NCBI GenBank assembly: GCA_040220895.1
Contig: JAVJVY010000008.1
Coordinates: 62,001-126,000 of the forward strand
Direction of reading: 5' to 3'
Length of the DNA: 64,000 bases
Source: UBA11591 sp040220895
Lineage (GTDB): Bacteria; Bacteroidota; Bacteroidia; Flavobacteriales_E; Vicingaceae
Numbering within the stretch: position 1 is the stretch's first letter; each line of letters opens with the position of its first letter. Shown here piece by piece: positions 61,074 to 64,000 of this stretch. The notes under the pieces are model-generated. The model saw only the letters and a program-made list of their open reading frames with translations, ran no database searches and was not told where the DNA came from. The position numbers were made by a program, and so were the translations under genes.

Positions 61074-63977
61074 ATGAAGAAAGCGATCTTATCATTTTTG
61101 AGCTTGGCAATTGTCGTATTAAGTGCGATTGCCCAAGAGATTCCATCGGTCAGTAAAGCAGAAGATCGACTCAAAGGCTATGAAAAACGTCAGGCCATTT
61201 CACTTCCACATGTGCTTCAAAACGTTGAATTTACATCCATCGGACCAACGATCATGGGTGGACGTGTTACGGACATTGAAGTAAACCCGGTTAATGCAAA
61301 CGAATATTACATCGCATATGCATCTGGCGGGCTCTGGCACACAATAAACAATGGACAAAGCTACCGGCCATTATTTGACAGCCAGATGGTCATGAGCATA
61401 GGAGATATCGCTGTTGATTGGGAAGGGGGAAGTATCTGGCTGGGATCAGGAGAAAACAATTCCAGCCGTTCATCTTACAGTGGTTTTGGCATATACCTGA
61501 GCACCGATAGTGGCAGGACTTGGGAGCACAGGGGTTTGTCCGAGAGTCATCACATTGGCCGTATTGTGCTGCACCCCAATGACCCGGAAAAGATCTATGT
61601 CGCTGTTATCGGGCACCTATACAGCCCCAATGAAGAAAGAGGCGTTTATCGAAGTTCCAACGGTGGTAATACCTGGGAAAAGACACTCTACATTGATGAA
61701 AATACCGGGGCAATAGATCTGTTGATCAATCCCGCATCGCCCGATGTTTTATACGCTGCTTTGTGGCACAGGAAAAGGATGGCCTGGGATTTTCAAGAAG
61801 GAGGACAGGCCAGTGGCGTTTACCGCTCGAAAGATGGAGGAGATCATTGGCAAAGTATGACAAATGCTGAAAGTGGATTTCCCGAAGGCCTGTTAGGACG
61901 GATCGGCCTGGCCATTTCACCCGATGGGGAACAATTGTATGCCTTGCTGGACAATCAGAATGAGCGGCCAAAAGAAAAAAAAGAAGAAGTTGATGGCCTG
62001 ACCAAAGAAATGCTCAGTGAAATGACTTCTGAAGAATTTCTGAACGTAAAAGAAAAGGATCTGAAAATATACCTGGAAAAGAATGACTTTCCAAAGGAAC
62101 TCTCCGCAGATTCTATCCGCAGCCTGATAATGTGCGGCGATGCACTTCCACGACACCTGGTCGACTTTATCGAGGACGCAAATCAACATCTTTTCGAAAC
62201 CGAAGTGATCGGTGCTGAACTTTACAGTTGCAATGAAAGCACAGGAAAATGGACCCGCACACATCAGGAATACCTCGATGACTTTGTATATACCTATGGA
62301 TATTATTTCGGTCAGGTAAGAGTAAGCCCCTTAAATGAACAGCATATATATATTACGGGTGTTCCATTGTTAAAATCTTCAGATGGCGGAAAAACCTTTA
62401 TTTCCATTTCAGGTGATAACCAGCATGCCGACCACCATGCACTTTGGATAAGCCCGTCGATGTCGGGCCATCTGATCAATGGCAATGACGGCGGGATCAA
62501 TATTTCCTATGATGGCGGTTTAAATTGGACAAAGGTGAACTCCCCTCCGGTAGGTCAATTCTATACCGTCTTCGCAGACCAATCCGAGCCTTATAACGTT
62601 TACGGTGGCTTGCAAGACAACGGTGTTTGGATGGGGCCTTCCAATTACAAACTTGGCACGGCCTGGCAATCCATTGGTAGGTACCCTTATAAACGCATAA
62701 TGGGTGGTGACGGATTTCAGGTGGAAGTAGATAGTCGCGACAATAAAACCGTTTACACCGGCTTTCAGTTCGGTCATTATTACCGATTTAACTCAGATGG
62801 AGGAAGAAAAACGAATGTCACCCCGGCGCATAAATTTGGTCAACGACCCCTGCGATTTAATTGGCAAACCCCCATTCATTTGTCGCGCCACAATCAAGAC
62901 GTATTGTATTTTGGTTCTAACAAGTTTCATCGCTCCTTGAATCAAGGGAATAAATACGATCTGGTGAGCCGGGACCTGACCAAGGGTGGAAAAAAGGGTG
63001 ACATCGCTTACGGCACTCTTAGCACCATTGATGAGTCTCCATTGATGTTTGGCTTGATCTATGTTGGCAGTGACGACGGTCTGGTTCATGTTAGTCATGA
63101 CCTTGGAAATCATTGGGAAAGAATTGACCACGGCTTGCCGGAGGACATGTGGGTATCCAGAGTTGAGGCCTCAAATCACGATACGGACCGGGTGTATTTA
63201 TCGTTGAACGGTTATCGCTGGGATAATTTTGAATCCATGATTTACCGTTCTGACGATAGAGGAAAAAACTGGAGTCGCATTGGCCTTGACCTGCCATTGG
63301 AACCCGTCAATGTCATTCTGGAAGATGCTGAAAATGAAAGAATTCTTTACGTCGGAACTGATAACGGACTTTACATTTCATTGGACGGAGGCGACAATTT
63401 CTTATATATGGGAAAGGGACTTCCCGCCGTTTCGGTCCACGACTTATACCTACAAAGCGAAAAAGGCGACTTGCTTGTGGGAACTCATGGCCGCTCTATA
63501 TTTCGTGCAAATGTGACGGAACTGCAACAATTGTCCCCATTGGTCATGAAGAAAGGCATCCATTTTTTTAAACTTCCGTCTGTAAACTATAATGAAAATT
63601 GGGGCAAACAGTGGAATAACTGGGGGGAATTTAAAAAAGGAGCAATAATGATGCCCGTTTACGTGAATAATAAAGGCAAATACCAATTCCGCCTGCAATC
63701 GGAAAAAGGCTTAATTCTCAAAGAATGGAGCCAGGACCTGGATAAAGGGCTGAATTATCCCGAATTGGAATTCAACATTGATGAAAAGCGAATGGAGGGT
63801 TACAAAAAGCAGTTGAAGAAAAAATCTCCGGACATGGAGAATCTAAAAAAGGCCGATAACGGCAAATACTACCTTGTTCCCGGAGATTACCGCATGGTGG
63901 TTAAAAATGGAATAACAGGCGAAAGTTCCATGCAGAAACTGGTTATCAATGGAAAAAATGAAAGTGATGAGGATTAG
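61074..63977 (+). CDS. BNR/Vps10-type beta-propeller exported protein
   Basis: 967 residues, signal peptide ending SAIAQ. At least eight Asp-box repeats (SxDxGxTW type): STDSGRTWEHRGL, SSNGGNTWEKTL, SKDGGDHWQSM, SSDGGKTF, SYDGGLNWTKV, SHDLGNHWERI, SDDRGKNWSRI, SLDGGDNFLYM, forming two linked propellers like the WD40/YVTN/BNR-like or sortilin Vps10 group. A central acidic/Lys-rich stretch (about 300-350) interrupts the repeats. The C-terminus has no T9SS type A motif. Often called glycosyl hydrolase in databases; no catalytic motif is visible, so a binding role is as likely. Confidence 0.88.
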   Translation: MKKAILSFLSLAIVVLSAIAQEIPSVSKAEDRLKGYEKRQAISLPHVLQNVEFTSIGPTIMGGRVTDIEVNPVNANEYYIAYASGGLWHTINNGQSYRPLFDSQMVMSIGDIAVDWEGGSIWLGSGENNSSRSSYSGFGIYLSTDSGRTWEHRGLSESHHIGRIVLHPNDPEKIYVAVIGHLYSPNEERGVYRSSNGGNTWEKTLYIDENTGAIDLLINPASPDVLYAALWHRKRMAWDFQEGGQASGVYRSKDGGDHWQSMTNAESGFPEGLLGRIGLAISPDGEQLYALLDNQNERPKEKKEEVDGLTKEMLSEMTSEEFLNVKEKDLKIYLEKNDFPKELSADSIRSLIMCGDALPRHLVDFIEDANQHLFETEVIGAELYSCNESTGKWTRTHQEYLDDFVYTYGYYFGQVRVSPLNEQHIYITGVPLLKSSDGGKTFISISGDNQHADHHALWISPSMSGHLINGNDGGINISYDGGLNWTKVNSPPVGQFYTVFADQSEPYNVYGGLQDNGVWMGPSNYKLGTAWQSIGRYPYKRIMGGDGFQVEVDSRDNKTVYTGFQFGHYYRFNSDGGRKTNVTPAHKFGQRPLRFNWQTPIHLSRHNQDVLYFGSNKFHRSLNQGNKYDLVSRDLTKGGKKGDIAYGTLSTIDESPLMFGLIYVGSDDGLVHVSHDLGNHWERIDHGLPEDMWVSRVEASNHDTDRVYLSLNGYRWDNFESMIYRSDDRGKNWSRIGLDLPLEPVNVILEDAENERILYVGTDNGLYISLDGGDNFLYMGKGLPAVSVHDLYLQSEKGDLLVGTHGRSIFRANVTELQQLSPLVMKKGIHFFKLPSVNYNENWGKQWNNWGEFKKGAIMMPVYVNNKGKYQFRLQSEKGLILKEWSQDLDKGLNYPELEFNIDEKRMEGYKKQLKKKSPDMENLKKADNGKYYLVPGDYRMVVKNGITGESSMQKLVINGKNESDED

Positions 63978-64000
63978 TATTTTCTTATTCGTTTTATTGC
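63978..64000. other. 3' end of window, no feature
   Basis: Twenty-three bases after the BNR gene stop; nothing recognisable. Confidence 0.3.

Overview
The window looks like a chromosomal segment of a free-living member of the Bacteroidota (Cytophagales/Flavobacteriales-like; genus not determinable by eye). Supporting this are seven large secreted proteins ending in the type IX secretion (T9SS) type A sorting domain, a short archaeal-type prolyl-tRNA synthetase, a Reg_prop/LytS histidine kinase with a LytTR regulator, a TPR hybrid kinase, an OMP_b-brl_3 TonB-dependent receptor, weak Shine-Dalgarno sequences, and several promoters of the Bacteroidota type (TTTG or TTG, 17-19 bp, TAnnTTTG). No rRNA, CRISPR array, prophage or intact transposon is visible. 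One tRNA gene (Glu, UUC) is present.

Layout. 0-9 kb: the 3' part of an HvfC-like gene, a DUF1684 protein, pheT, urocanate hydratase coupled to a small Cys-rich DUF5522 protein, a PLP-dependent ACC deaminase/D-cysteine desulfhydrase-like enzyme, and an NfeD-SPFH-helical protein operon. 9-16.8 kb: an exported class I amidotransferase-like hydrolase, a glucosaminidase with LysM repeats, a glycine-rich T9SS cargo, proS coupled to an unknown conserved gene, tRNA-Glu followed by a strikingly structured non-coding stretch, a GNAT acetyltransferase and the ribosome-rescue hydrolase ArfB. 16.8-28 kb: M14 carboxypeptidase lipoprotein, SulP transporter, di-iron repair protein Ric, OmpA, DUF2490 and DoxX proteins and three T9SS cargoes. 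28-36.6 kb: SGNH hydrolase, LytS/LytTR two-component pair, a further T9SS cargo, DUF2892 protein, CDF metal exporter and CPA antiporter. 36.7-41.7 kb: TerC, AraC regulator, SRPBCC protein, a degenerate second copy of the TerC 3' end, then a tightly coupled VIT-type transporter / CbpA-like J-protein / CbpM operon.

41.9-49.5 kb is the most unusual part. Behind a 960-residue FG-GAP/T9SS protein lie a TonB-receptor 3' remnant, a coupled three-gene operon (DUF1611/DgcN-like protein, alanine/ornithine-type racemase, VanX-like D,D-dipeptidase), a truncated RND efflux adaptor, and about 650 bp of apparently decayed DNA. The three enzymes together suggest cytoplasmic processing of D-amino acids or D,D-dipeptides. 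This combination is the best candidate for an undescribed pathway in the window. A perfect 9-bp inverted repeat precedes it.

49.5-64 kb: msrA, a TonB-dependent receptor with a palindrome at its start, an Omp28-like T9SS protein, a TPR hybrid sensor kinase with a transglutaminase-like protein whose catalytic Cys position appears to hold Val, a coiled-coil lipoprotein, two rhodaneses, a macro-domain protein, and a large BNR/Vps10 beta-propeller protein.

All functional calls come from reading the sequence and recalling families; no searches were run. Starts were moved from the longest possible frame where a promoter, signal peptide or better codon argued for it.
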